DNA of 62,097 nt from Clostridium uliginosum (lineage in GTDB: Bacteria; Bacillota; Clostridia; Clostridiales; Clostridiaceae). Location of the stretch: assembly GCF_900112485.1 (NCBI RefSeq), contig NZ_FOMG01000024.1:1-62097 (forward strand). The letters run 5' to 3'. The notes beneath the pieces are model-generated. The model was not told where the DNA came from. It made no database searches and was given only the letters and a program-made list of their open reading frames with translations. Both the position numbers and the translations under genes were made by a program. This document shows, one piece after another, positions 48,878 through 57,535 of the stretch; within the stretch, counting starts at the first letter, position 1; every line of letters starts with the position of its first letter.

Positions 48878-49271
48878 GTAAACCTCACAATCTGAATTAT
48901 TTTCTTAATTACAAAGTTTTAATAAATTATAACATAATAAGTAAAAGAAAAGAATAGAAGAATAATTAAATAATGAATGAGGATAATAAATTTGTAACGA
49001 AATATTTAATATAATAATTACTAGATATGCTTATATTAAAGTAAAAAATAACTATATTTCATCTAAAATCCTAAATAAGGGAATTTATCAAGTAAAATGT
49101 TTGAAAAAACTATTAATATAAGGAAAAAATATATTTAAATAAATTTAGTTTATGATATAATGATTAAAGTAGATTTTAATAATAAAATAGGGCAATAATG
49201 TCTAGTTAATATAAATATAATGAAAATTTAACGAAATAATTAATATATATTTTATGAATAGGGTGGATTCA
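48878..49271. other. AT-rich spacer upstream of murA
   Basis: This 394-bp divergent spacer contains no open frame or clear hairpin. TATAATGATTAAAG near 49154-49167 could be a -10 region for murA, but no convincing -35 pairs with it. Confidence 0.4.
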
Positions 49272-50537
49272 ATGGAAAGATTAGTTATAAACGGAGGGAA
49301 TATCCTCAGAGGCTGTGTTGATATCACTGGAGCTAAAAATGCAGCTGTTGCAATATTACCAGCAGCTATAATGGCTAGTGAAGGCAAATGCACAATTGAT
49401 AACATACCAGATATTGAAGATGTACACTGCTTAGAGAGAATACTTAAAAGTTTAGGTTGCAATACAGTTAAGATAGATAACAATACATTAGAGATAGATA
49501 GTACAAATGTAAATAAATTTGATGCATCTACAGATGATGTTAGAAGAATGAGAGCTTCATATTATTTTATAGGAGCTTTGTTATCGAGATTTAAAGAAGC
49601 TAGAGTAGTACTTCCAGGCGGATGTCCGATAGGGGTTAGACCAATAGATCAACATATAAAGGGATTTGAAGCACTTGGTGCAGATGTTGTAATAGAGCAT
49701 GGCGCAGTAAGCGTTAAGGCAAAAAAATTAATTGGAGCTAACATATTTTTTGATGTGGTATCAGTTGGGGCTACAATAAATGTGATGATAGCAGCAACGT
49801 TAGCAGATGGAGTTACTGTATTAGAAAATGTAGCTAAAGAACCTCATGTGGTTGATGTAGCAAATTTTTTAAATACAATGGGTGCTAATATAAAAGGTGC
49901 TGGTACAGATGTAATTAGAATTCAAGGCGTAGAAAAATTAAAGGGTTGTTCTTATAGTGTAATACCCGATCAAATTGAAGCAGGTACATTTATGATAGCT
50001 GCTGCTGCAACTCGTGGCGATGTTTATGTAAAAAATGTTATTCCAAAGCATTTAGAATCAATTTCAGCAAAGCTTAAAGAAATGGGTGCAATAATTGAGG
50101 AAGGTGATGATTGCATAAGGGTTTCTGTTGATAAGGAATTAAAGAGTGTTAATATAAAAACAACTCCATATCCTGGATTTCCAACAGATATTCAACAACC
50201 TATGTCAACATTACTGAGCATTATACCAGGCAAAAGTTTAATAACTGAATCAATTTGGGAAAACAGACTTAAACACATAGATGAACTTAAAAAAATGGGT
50301 GCGAATATTAAAGTAGAAGGTAGAGTAGCAATTATTGAAGGTGTTAATAAACTTACAGGAGCAGTAGTAAAAGCAACAGATTTAAGAGCTGGTGCTGCTA
50401 TGGTTATAGCTGGACTGTTAGCTGAAGGTACAACTGAGATAACAAGTATAGAACATATAGATAGAGGATATCCACATATAGAAAACAAATTTAAAGCTTT
50501 AGGAGCAGATATTAAAAGAATTAGAGTCGAAGAATAA
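49272..50537 (+). CDS. murA: UDP-N-acetylglucosamine 1-carboxyvinyltransferase (MurA)
   Basis: MurA transfers enolpyruvate from PEP to UDP-GlcNAc, the first committed step of peptidoglycan synthesis and the fosfomycin target. With the ATG at 49272 (AGGGTGG 6 nt upstream) the protein has 421 residues. The active-site cysteine is C118 in [16 protein letters not shown]22 and N23 in TGAKNAAVA are kept. The [17 protein letters not shown] motif and the C-terminal [13 protein letters not shown] are also present. A wild-type cysteine predicts fosfomycin sensitivity at the target level. Six codons of open frame upstream lack a site. Confidence 0.96.
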   Translation: MERLVINGGNILRGCVDITGAKNAAVAILPAAIMASEGKCTIDNIPDIEDVHCLERILKSLGCNTVKIDNNTLEIDSTNVNKFDASTDDVRRMRASYYFIGALLSRFKEARVVLPGGCPIGVRPIDQHIKGFEALGADVVIEHGAVSVKAKKLIGANIFFDVVSVGATINVMIAATLADGVTVLENVAKEPHVVDVANFLNTMGANIKGAGTDVIRIQGVEKLKGCSYSVIPDQIEAGTFMIAAAATRGDVYVKNVIPKHLESISAKLKEMGAIIEEGDDCIRVSVDKELKSVNIKTTPYPGFPTDIQQPMSTLLSIIPGKSLITESIWENRLKHIDELKKMGANIKVEGRVAIIEGVNKLTGAVVKATDLRAGAAMVIAGLLAEGTTEITSIEHIDRGYPHIENKFKALGADIKRIRVEE

Positions 50538-50567
50538 TTTTTTAATGTCATCATAGGGGGAATTTGA

Positions 50568-51359
50568 ATGATATTTTGTTCTTTATATAGCGGGAGTAGT
50601 GGTAACAGTATGTTTGTTGCTTCTGATAAAGCAAAAATATTAATAGATGCAGGACTTCCAGGTAAAAAAATTGATGAAGCATTGAAACAAATAAACCAAA
50701 ATCCAAAAGAGTTAAATGGAATTTTTGTTACACATGAACATGGTGATCATATTAAAGGAGTAGGAGTTCTATCTAGAAAATATGATATACCAATATATGC
50801 AAATTGTGATACGTGGGATAAAATGGAGTCATTAATTGGCAAAATAAAAGAACATAATATAAAAATTATCGATAAAAGATCAGTTACTCAAATAAATGAT
50901 TTAGATGTAAAAGCATTTAATATTCCTCATGATTCAATATCTCCAATGGGATATACTGTGAGCAATAATAATAAGCAAGTTAGTGTAGCAACTGATATAG
51001 GCACATTCACAAAAGAAATCTATGATAATATTAAAGAATCACAAGTTATTTTGCTTGAAAGTAATCATGATGTTAGTATGCTCAAATATGGACCATATCC
51101 ATATTCATTAAAAAGAAGAATACTAAGTGAAATAGGACATTTATCTAATGATGATTGTGCTTTAGCAGTTGTAGAATTAGTTAGAAATGGTCTTAATAAA
51201 AGAGTAATTTTAGGACATTTAAGTAATACTAATAATCAACCAGACTTAGCATATCAAACAGTAATAAATGTATTAAGAGAGAATGGAATCAGTGATGAGC
51301 ACGACATAACATTAACTATGGCAAATAGAAATCAACCAAGTGAATATATACAAATCTAA
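50568..51359 (+). CDS. walJ: MBL-fold protein WalJ (YycJ/VicX)
   Basis: The 263-residue protein starts MIFCSLYSGSSGNSMFVAS, has ILIDAGLPGKKIDEAL and the metal motif FVTHEHGDHIKGVGVLSRKY, and ends with NRNQPSEYIQI. It matches the YycJ/VicX family, usually at the end of walRK operons and implicated in cell-wall and DNA-damage responses. Here there is no walRK neighbour; it follows murA by 30 bp, keeping a cell-wall context. GGGGG precedes the ATG. Confidence 0.92.
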   Translation: MIFCSLYSGSSGNSMFVASDKAKILIDAGLPGKKIDEALKQINQNPKELNGIFVTHEHGDHIKGVGVLSRKYDIPIYANCDTWDKMESLIGKIKEHNIKIIDKRSVTQINDLDVKAFNIPHDSISPMGYTVSNNNKQVSVATDIGTFTKEIYDNIKESQVILLESNHDVSMLKYGPYPYSLKRRILSEIGHLSNDDCALAVVELVRNGLNKRVILGHLSNTNNQPDLAYQTVINVLRENGISDEHDITLTMANRNQPSEYIQI

Positions 51360-51445
51360 AAATATGCTTGGTTTATTATAAATTAGTTAAAATTATAATT
51401 TATAAATAGAATATAAATTAATGAGTTTAAGGGAGGATTTTAAAA

Positions 51446-51949
51446 ATGAGTTTATATACAAATTGGACTGACATGGTTGTAGATTATGTAAAGAATAAAG
51501 GGGAAAATGCTTTTTGGCAAGAATATAGTAAGTTAGAAAAGAGCATATATAAGGATTTATTAGCTAAACATAAGGAAATTAAAAAGACTACAATTACTGA
51601 ATTAGCAAAGCAATATGATTCTTCATTAGAATTTACGATGGGATTCATTGATGGAATAAATGATAGCTTAAAGGATCAATATGATCTTGAAATTATAGAT
51701 GCAGATACAGAAATAGTATTAGATATCAATTTAGAAACTTTATACTACAATATGTTAGATGCAAAGGCTGAATATCTTTATACTTTACCTCAATGGGATG
51801 GAATTTTTTCTGAAGAAAAGAGAAAAGAAATTCAAAAACAATTTAGAGATTCTAAAATTGTTAGAAACATTGAAAAAGTAGGAAGAAATGATTTATGTCC
51901 ATGTGGAAGTGGTAAAAAATATAAAAAATGTTGTGGACAAGGCAAATAG
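51446..51949 (+). CDS. SEC-C metal-binding domain protein
   Basis: The 167-residue protein is mostly helical ([38 protein letters not shown]) and ends with a SEC-C zinc motif, [20 protein letters not shown], as found at the SecA C-terminus. The SEC-C tail can bind zinc and other proteins; the function of stand-alone members is unknown. GGGAGG precedes the ATG. It lies 86 bp after walJ. Confidence 0.88.
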   Translation: MSLYTNWTDMVVDYVKNKGENAFWQEYSKLEKSIYKDLLAKHKEIKKTTITELAKQYDSSLEFTMGFIDGINDSLKDQYDLEIIDADTEIVLDINLETLYYNMLDAKAEYLYTLPQWDGIFSEEKRKEIQKQFRDSKIVRNIEKVGRNDLCPCGSGKKYKKCCGQGK

Positions 51950-51954
51950 TATAA

Positions 51955-52137
51955 GGTGATTCCTATCTTCAGAGGGAGTTTTTATAATAGCAGTATCAAT
52001 CTATATCTGAAGATTAGAAGAGCTTATCTAGGAACGTGTAGCCATTATCTTGCAATTGTAGAAGTAGGAGTATTATGGATGCAGCTATCTGATAAATGAT
52101 TAGGAGTTGTCTCAAAAGTATCTTGAGATAACTCCAT
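51955..52137 (+). other. Structured intergenic segment ending in a hairpin, possible ncRNA or element remnant
   Basis: TTCCTATCTTCAGA (51961-51974) pairs with TCTGAAGATTAGAA (about 52006-52019) with two mismatches. The segment ends in GGAGTTGTCTCAA/TTGAGATAACTCC (about 52101-52134). The middle is more GC-rich than the surrounding spacer and contains an in-frame stretch reading HYLAIVEVGVLWMQLSDK before a stop, so a decayed coding remnant is an alternative. No recognised RNA family was assigned. Confidence 0.5.
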
Positions 52138-52371
52138 TTAATTATATTATTAAGTAATAAACAAAATAATATTTATTAAAGTCGCATAAGTTTCTTATTT
52201 AAAGTATTAGTTAATACATGTGTATTTTTAACTTGTTAATATATTTACTTATATATAAACTTACTTTAATTTAATATGTATAATTTATAGATATTTAAGA
52301 GTACATTTATAGTAATATTTATGAAGCAATAATATAATGGAATACATTAAAGAGCTTTTGGGGGTATAGAT

Positions 52372-53013
52372 ATGGATAATAATATGATGCAGTTAAATGA
52401 ACAAAAAATTCTAAGAACAATAAAATCATTAAAAGAAAATAACATGAATGGATATCTAGTAGCTACTAAAGAAGAGTTAATAAATACAATAGAACAAATA
52501 GTAAAGCCGGGAAGTACAGTTACATGTGGAGGTTCTATGACTTTATTTGAGTCAGGTATTATTGATTATCTTAAAAATGGAAAATATGATTTTTTAGATA
52601 GAAATAGACCTGGAATTACACAAGATGAAGTTAAAGATATTTATACTCAAGCTTTTAGCAGTGATGCATATTTTGTGAGCTCAAATGCAATTACTGAAGA
52701 CGGGGAATTATATAATGTTGATGGAACTGGAAATAGAGTTGCGGCTATGTTATATGGGCCTAAAAGGGTAATAGTGATTGTTGGAGTTAATAAGATTGTA
52801 CCAACACTAGAAGGTGCTATACAAAGAAATAGACAAGTATCTGCACCAGCAAATGCAAAGAGGTTAAATAGAGTAACGCCATGTGCAAAAGTAGGTACTT
52901 GTATGGATTGTAATAGCAAAGAAAGACTATGTAATGAATACATAGTAATAAAAAGGCAAGTAGATAAAGATAGAATACATGTAATTTTTATGAATACTAG
53001 TTTAGGATATTAA
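52372..53013 (+). CDS. LUD-domain protein (lactate utilization LutC-like)
   Basis: The 213-residue protein has the LUD fold: VTCGGSMTLFESGIIDYLKN, then FVSSNAITEDGELYNVDGTG and VIVIVGVNKIVPTLEGAIQR. It ends with a cysteine cluster (CAKVGTCMDCNSKERLCNE) that could bind iron-sulfur or zinc. This matches the clostridial stand-alone LUD group (often annotated lactate utilization protein, DUF1121-like). No LutA or LutB is adjacent, so a lactate role is unproven. GGGGG lies upstream of the ATG. Confidence 0.85.
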   Translation: MDNNMMQLNEQKILRTIKSLKENNMNGYLVATKEELINTIEQIVKPGSTVTCGGSMTLFESGIIDYLKNGKYDFLDRNRPGITQDEVKDIYTQAFSSDAYFVSSNAITEDGELYNVDGTGNRVAAMLYGPKRVIVIVGVNKIVPTLEGAIQRNRQVSAPANAKRLNRVTPCAKVGTCMDCNSKERLCNEYIVIKRQVDKDRIHVIFMNTSLGY

Positions 53014-53037
53014 AAATATAATATATTAAGCTATGGA

Positions 53038-53077
53038 AGCATCAGTGCAGGAGAAATCCCGAATTGGTGCTACTTTT
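53038..53077 (+). terminator. Probable terminator after the LUD gene
   Basis: AGCATCA pairs with TGGTGCT (one G-T). Inside, AGGA-GAAA-TCC forms a second short helix with a GAAA tetraloop. ACTTTT follows. Confidence 0.6.
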
Positions 53078-53080
53078 ATT

Positions 53081-53125
53081 TAGGCTATGTTTTAAAATAT
53101 CAACACTATTTTAAAACATAGCCTA
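53081..53125. repeat. R3-related short palindrome
   Basis: TAGGCTATGTTTTAAAATA and TATTTTAAAACATAGCCTA form a perfect 19-bp stem around TCAACAC. Sequence and loop match the two ends of the 220-bp R3 hairpin joined directly, as if its interior had been lost. Confidence 0.8.
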
Positions 53126-53130
53126 ATATA

Positions 53131-53208
53131 AGGCATATTAAAAAAATAACAATTAAGTCAGCTAGTTTATTTTGCAACTTTGATTTGTTATTTTCTTTCA
53201 TTATGTTT
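53131..53208 (+). repeat. R2 hairpin repeat, copy 5 (33 bp upstream of rlmH)
   Basis: In gene sense (plus) it starts AGGCATATTAAAAAAATAAC and ends TTGTTATTTTCTTTCATTAT. The loop is longer than in the other copies. The rlmH ATG is at 53242. Confidence 0.78.
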
Positions 53209-53241
53209 AAACTAATGAATATATTAAGTTAAGGAGATTTT

Positions 53242-53721
53242 ATGAACATAACAATTATTTCAGTAGGAAAACTTAAAGAAAAATACTTAAAGCATGCAAT
53301 TGAAGAATATTCAAAGAGATTATCACGTTACTGTAAATTGAATATAGTTGAATTAGATGATGAGAAAACACCTGATAATGCATCATTAAAGGATGAACTT
53401 ATAATAAAAGATAAAGAAGGAAATAAAATTTTAAATATTATAAAAGATAATATGTTTGTAATTACATTAGATCTTAAAGGAAAAACGTTATCTTCAGAAG
53501 AATTATCTAAGTTTATTCATGATTGCGGAGTAAGAGGAAATAGTAATCTATGTTTTATTATTGGAGGTAGTTTAGGCTTAAGTGATTCAGTTTTAAAAAG
53601 AGCTAACTATAGTCTTTGCTTTAGTAAGATGACATTTCCACATCAACTTTTTAGAGTTATGTTACTAGAACAAATTTATAGGAACTTTAGAATAAGTAAT
53701 GGAGAACCATACCATAAATAA
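53242..53721 (+). CDS. rlmH: 23S rRNA (pseudouridine1915-N3)-methyltransferase RlmH
   Basis: RlmH is a SPOUT methyltransferase that modifies pseudouridine 1915 in helix 69 of 23S rRNA. The 159-residue protein starts NITIISVGKLKEKYLKHAIE, has the SAM-knot region NLCFIIGGSLGLSDSVLKRA, and ends with MTFPHQLFRVMLLEQIYRNF followed by RISNGEPYHK, the family's conserved C-terminus. AAGGAG precedes the ATG by 6 nt. Confidence 0.97.
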   Translation: MNITIISVGKLKEKYLKHAIEEYSKRLSRYCKLNIVELDDEKTPDNASLKDELIIKDKEGNKILNIIKDNMFVITLDLKGKTLSSEELSKFIHDCGVRGNSNLCFIIGGSLGLSDSVLKRANYSLCFSKMTFPHQLFRVMLLEQIYRNFRISNGEPYHK

Positions 53722-54095
53722 ATGAGGTTTTTACTAAAATAAGATTATAGTAGTAAGGTATACATTGTTTCAACCATTGAAATCCATGAAAAAGTATTGT
53801 CATAACATTATGGTAATATCTTTTGTTATATGAATACATATTCGTTCATAAGGATGGTATAATATGAAAAAAATACATAGAAGTATTTGGTTTATAATCT
53901 TAGGTGAGTATGAAAAAATAGAGAGCGTACTTTAATTATTTATGTCTAAAATATTGACACAGATTCACTTATATATAAGAAATAATAAAATTTAAGGAAG
54001 TATCTTAGAATGGTAAAGAGAATTAAAAAGTTTAGGAATGTGGCAGTGTGAATTAAGTTAAGGGATATTTAGAAGATTAAATTTAGGAGGATAAG
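53722..54095. other. Spacer with small, probably decayed open frames
   Basis: A 23-codon open frame (53864-53935) begins MKKIHRSIWFIILG after an AAGGA site and resembles the truncated start of a membrane protein. Nearby, 54000-54050 shows broken frames with stop codons. No complete gene is supported. Confidence 0.35.
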
Positions 54096-54746
54096 ATGAA
54101 TAATACATTTAATCATTGGACAGAAATAAAATATTTAAAGGATACAATAAAAAATCCCTTAATTGAAGTTGGAGAATACACTTATTATTCAGGATATTAC
54201 GCAGGTGGAGATTTTGAAGATATATGTGTAAGATATATATGGGGCGATGAAAAATCTAAAGAAATGTATAATCCTATAGAAGACTACGGATGGACTTTAG
54301 ATAGAATAAAAATAGGTAAATATTGTTGTATTGCTAGCGGAGTAATATTTATGATGGGAGGAAATCACAATCATAACCCTAACTGGATAACTGTATATCC
54401 ATTTAAAGATAAGTTATTAGATTCATATAAGCCCAAAGGAGATACAATTATAGGTAATGACGTATGGATTGGTACAGAAGCAATGATTATGCCAGGAATT
54501 ACAATTGGAGATGGTGCAATAATTGCATCTAGATCAGTAGTTACAAAAGATGTAGATCCTTATACTGTTGTAGGAGGAAATCCTGCAAAACATATAAAAG
54601 AAAGATTTGATAAAGATAAGATAGATATGTTACTTAAAATGAAATGGTGGGATTGGGAAGAAAATCATATTAAAAATAGCATAGATATATTGTCTAGTTC
54701 AGACATAAATAAATTGTACAAATACTATGAAATCAATATAATATAA
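54096..54746 (+). CDS. CatB-related (Vat/xenobiotic) O-acetyltransferase
   Basis: The 216-residue left-handed beta-helix protein matches the CatB/Vat acyltransferases: YYSGYYAGGDFEDICVRYIW, the catalytic-histidine loop MMGGNHNHNPNWITVYPF, then hexapeptide repeats TIIGNDVWIGTEAMIMPGIT and GDGAIIASRSVVTKDV, then VVGGNPAKHIKERF. Such enzymes acetylate chloramphenicol, streptogramins or unknown hydroxyl compounds; the substrate cannot be told from sequence. AGGAGG precedes the ATG. It is a lone gene with a terminator about 140 bp downstream. Confidence 0.9.
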   Translation: MNNTFNHWTEIKYLKDTIKNPLIEVGEYTYYSGYYAGGDFEDICVRYIWGDEKSKEMYNPIEDYGWTLDRIKIGKYCCIASGVIFMMGGNHNHNPNWITVYPFKDKLLDSYKPKGDTIIGNDVWIGTEAMIMPGITIGDGAIIASRSVVTKDVDPYTVVGGNPAKHIKERFDKDKIDMLLKMKWWDWEENHIKNSIDILSSSDINKLYKYYEINII

Positions 54747-54887
54747 TGTACATTTACTTTATTAAAGTGTGATGCACGAATATAATTATAAAACAATAAA
54801 TGATATAAATAAAAGAACTATGACATTTTAAAAGAGTAATAGTGAAAAAGTTATTAAATCAAGTATTAGTAGAACTTTATACTATTA

Positions 54888-54925
54888 GAATCACTCTGAT
54901 GGCTGTCAGGGTGATTCTTTAATTT
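54888..54925 (+). terminator. Terminator downstream of the acetyltransferase gene
   Basis: GAATCACTCTGA and TCAGGGTGATTC form a 12-bp stem (one G-T or mismatch) with a 6-nt loop and TTTAATTTT. Confidence 0.82.
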
Positions 54926-54936
54926 TAATATGTAAG

Positions 54937-55014
54937 GTGTTTTATGAAAATCCAGGTTATATCACTAATAAACAGATAGCACCATTTGTATGTGATCTTC
55001 ATAAATTAATGTAA
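54937..55014 (+). pseudogene. Short coding remnant
   Basis: A 25-codon frame starting at a GTG reads VFYENPGYITNKQIAPFVCD, followed by LHKLM and a stop. Its composition looks protein-like, but there is no ribosome-binding site or upstream coding sequence (a terminator precedes it). It is probably the 3' end of a lost gene; the family is not recognised. Confidence 0.35.
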
Positions 55015-55037
55015 GAATAATTTGTGAGGAGATTACT

Positions 55038-56873
55038 TTGGCAAAAGGATATATATTAGTAAGGCTATTTAAGGTTAAAGAGGCTTTACCTAAAACAGAT
55101 GCAAAGCTTAAGATTACTAATGCTGAAAACGGCAATGTAATTTATGAAAATAATGATGCGTTTGATATCAGTGGAAGAAGTGAAATAATAGAAGTTACTA
55201 CTCCTGAAAAAAGTTTATCTCAAAAACCATATGAAGAGGGTGTAATTCCTTATGGACTTTATAACATCGATATTTTAGCTAAAGGTTTTAAAGAAGTTAT
55301 TGTAGAGGGAGTAAGTGTTTTTGAAGAAAATACTTCAATACAGAATATTGAGGTAATCGAGGAAAATGAAATTAGTGAATTTAATGTTTCACCAGAAAAA
55401 ATTGTTATACCACCTGAACAACTTGTACTTAAAGCTCCAAGAGATAAACAAATGGGTACAATGGTTCAACCATTTGTATTGGATAAACCTTATATACCAG
55501 AATTTATTGTAGTGCATTTGGGATCTCCGAGTTCAGCAGCAGAAAATGTAACAGTAGGATTTGTTGATTATATTAAAAATGTTGCATCAAGTGAAATTTA
55601 CCCGACTTGGCCAGAAGAATCCCTAAAGGCTAACATTTATTGTCAGATATCATTTGCGTTAAATAGAATTTATACAGAATGGTATAGAAATAAGGGATAC
55701 TCTTTCCAAATAACAAATTCAACTGCTTATGATCAATACTTTATAAAAGGTAGAAATATATTTGAAAATATAAGCAAAATAGTTGATGAAATTTTTAGTA
55801 AATACATTATAACGGTTGGAAATAAGACACCATTTTTTGCACAGTATTGTAATGGAACAACAGTTAAATGTGATGGATTATCACAATGGGGGTCTGTAGA
55901 TTTAGCTAATGCCGGTATGGAGGCTTTAGATATTATTCAGTATTATTTTGGCTATGATAAAACTTTAGTTAGAGCAACAACGATTGAAGGAATACCAGAA
56001 TCTTATCCAGGTACTGCCCTTAGGCTTAATGATGAAAATAATAATGTTAAGGTTATTCAAAAACAATTAAATAGAATATCTAAAAACTTTCCAGCTATTC
56101 CTAAAATACCATCTGAGGATGGGAAATTTGATAAGCAAACTGAGGATGCTGTTAAGATGTTTCAGAAGGTCTTTAATCTTACTCAAGATGGAATTGTAGG
56201 AAGGGCTACTTGGTATAGGATATCAAGTATTTATGTTGGTGTAAAGAGATTAGCAGAGCTTGAACAAGAGCCTGAGTATAATGAAGAAAAACCATCTGGG
56301 TATGTACAACCAGATTTCGATGGTCAATACCCAGGATATGTACTAAGGGAGTGTTTAGTTGGTGAGGATGTTAAGTGGTTACAGACTTATTTACAAGCAA
56401 TAGCAAAACGTTATAAACAAATACCAAGTATATGTGTAGATGGAGTGTTTAATAAAAAAACAAAAAGTTCTGTAATGATTTTTCAAAAAATCTTCGGATT
56501 AGATGTTAATGGAAGAATTGGAGTTAATGATTGGGGAAAATTAATATTAGTATATACTAGCTTAGATAGTGTAGAGAATGTTAATAAATCTGATATATTA
56601 TATGAGTATCCTGGTTTCGATCTTGGGTTTGGGGATCAAGATGGCTATGTTATGGTATTACAAGACTATATAAATGTTATTGCAAAAAATAATTGTAGGA
56701 TAAGTGAGATACCTAGAACTGGTAAATTTGATAATGATACTAAGATTGCAGTTGAAAAATTACAAAAACAACTTGGATTAAAAGTTACTGGAGTAGTTGA
56801 TGAAATTACTTGGAATAAAATATCCTCAACCTATGAAGCTTTGTATAGTGGTAGAAAAATTAGAGAAAAATAA
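55038..56873 (+). CDS. sleC: SleC-like spore cortex-lytic protein with three peptidoglycan-binding domains
   Basis: The 611-residue protein is best explained as a SleC-type cortex-lytic enzyme, needed for germination in clostridia. Residues 1-150 form a pro-region. Residues 172-308 are SpoIID/lytic-transglycosylase-like (VDYIKNVASSEIYPTWPEES; ALNRIYTEWYRNKGY; CDGLSQWGSVDLA). Three peptidoglycan-binding repeats follow at about 323-397, 431-507 and 524-600, each opening YPG. Known SleC proteins have one such domain, so this is an expanded version. No export signal is visible, as in other forespore or mother-cell-made cortex enzymes. The TTG start has GAGGAG 6 nt upstream. No csp protease gene is adjacent. 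Confidence 0.8.
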   Translation: MAKGYILVRLFKVKEALPKTDAKLKITNAENGNVIYENNDAFDISGRSEIIEVTTPEKSLSQKPYEEGVIPYGLYNIDILAKGFKEVIVEGVSVFEENTSIQNIEVIEENEISEFNVSPEKIVIPPEQLVLKAPRDKQMGTMVQPFVLDKPYIPEFIVVHLGSPSSAAENVTVGFVDYIKNVASSEIYPTWPEESLKANIYCQISFALNRIYTEWYRNKGYSFQITNSTAYDQYFIKGRNIFENISKIVDEIFSKYIITVGNKTPFFAQYCNGTTVKCDGLSQWGSVDLANAGMEALDIIQYYFGYDKTLVRATTIEGIPESYPGTALRLNDENNNVKVIQKQLNRISKNFPAIPKIPSEDGKFDKQTEDAVKMFQKVFNLTQDGIVGRATWYRISSIYVGVKRLAELEQEPEYNEEKPSGYVQPDFDGQYPGYVLRECLVGEDVKWLQTYLQAIAKRYKQIPSICVDGVFNKKTKSSVMIFQKIFGLDVNGRIGVNDWGKLILVYTSLDSVENVNKSDILYEYPGFDLGFGDQDGYVMVLQDYINVIAKNNCRISEIPRTGKFDNDTKIAVEKLQKQLGLKVTGVVDEITWNKISSTYEALYSGRKIREK

Positions 56874-56890
56874 AGTAAAATAAGAAAACA

Positions 56891-56952
56891 TAATTAGACC
56901 CCCAACAAAGTACAGCAGGATAATAGGCTGTACTTTGTTGGGGGTCTAATTA
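56891..56952. repeat. Perfect 26-bp inverted repeat
   Basis: Arms at 56891-56916 and 56927-56952 are exactly complementary, with a 10-nt loop. The core is unusually GC-rich for this genome (AGACCCCCAACAAAGTACAG on the left arm). It may terminate sleC transcription, but lacks a T-run and is much longer than the other terminators here. Confidence 0.85.
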
Positions 56953-56973
56953 GTTAATTAATTAAAGTAGTAA

Positions 56974-57290
56974 CTAACTAACAGTATCTCTCTCTATTAA
57001 AGTAGGATCTAAACTTATGGTTAAATTCTCTGTAGTCCCATTAATCATATTTACTAATAATTCACAGGCACTTTGTCCCATTTCATAAATTGGCTGAGCA
57101 ATAGTAGTTAATTCAGGCTCTAGTATATATGATATATTTATATTGTCATAGCCTAAAATAGAAATATCTTTCGGCACTCTATATCCTTCTCTAATTAACA
57201 CCTTAAATCCACCTGATGCAAATATCACGCCATCAACTAATTTACTTATAAGTAATTTTACATATTTATTCTAATTTATAAAGGTGTTAT
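56974..57290 (-). pseudogene. LacI-family transcription regulator, C-terminal remnant
   Basis: The frame reads LISKLVDGVIFASG, then GGFKVLIREGYRVPKDISIL and GYDNINISYILEPELTTIAQ, and finishes TLIERDTVS, a clear LacI/PurR effector domain C-terminus. The DNA-binding N-terminus is absent and the segment after VIFAS seems to have lost part of the usual D-x-x-A-x-G loop. There is no start codon with a ribosome-binding site. It is a truncated, internally deleted copy. Confidence 0.7.
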
Positions 57291-57535
57291 AAATATTTTT
57301 AACAATAGTGATGTGATCCGCTCCTTCTAATTTATTCATAAAAGGAAATACCTAATATTATTGCTGACATTCCAAGATACATAATGTTACGACTTATTTT
57401 AAATTTAACTATATACTTATAATAATTTTTATTTGTGTCGTTTAAGTAACAAAATTGTCATATAACTGTTACATTATCGTTGTATTATTTAAAGTAGTAA
57501 TAAATCTATATAATATTTTACATTGGAGGATTAAG

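Noticed and set aside
53864..53935. 23-codon open frame with a ribosome-binding site
   Set aside because: Too short to support as a gene; it reads like a truncated membrane-protein start, so it is noted only within the spacer entry.
57440..57500. Possible second operator for the response regulator upstream of the lipoprotein gene
   Set aside because: TGTCAT, TGTTAC and GTTGTA occur at about 11-bp spacing but do not match the TTGCCACA repeats on either strand closely enough to claim.
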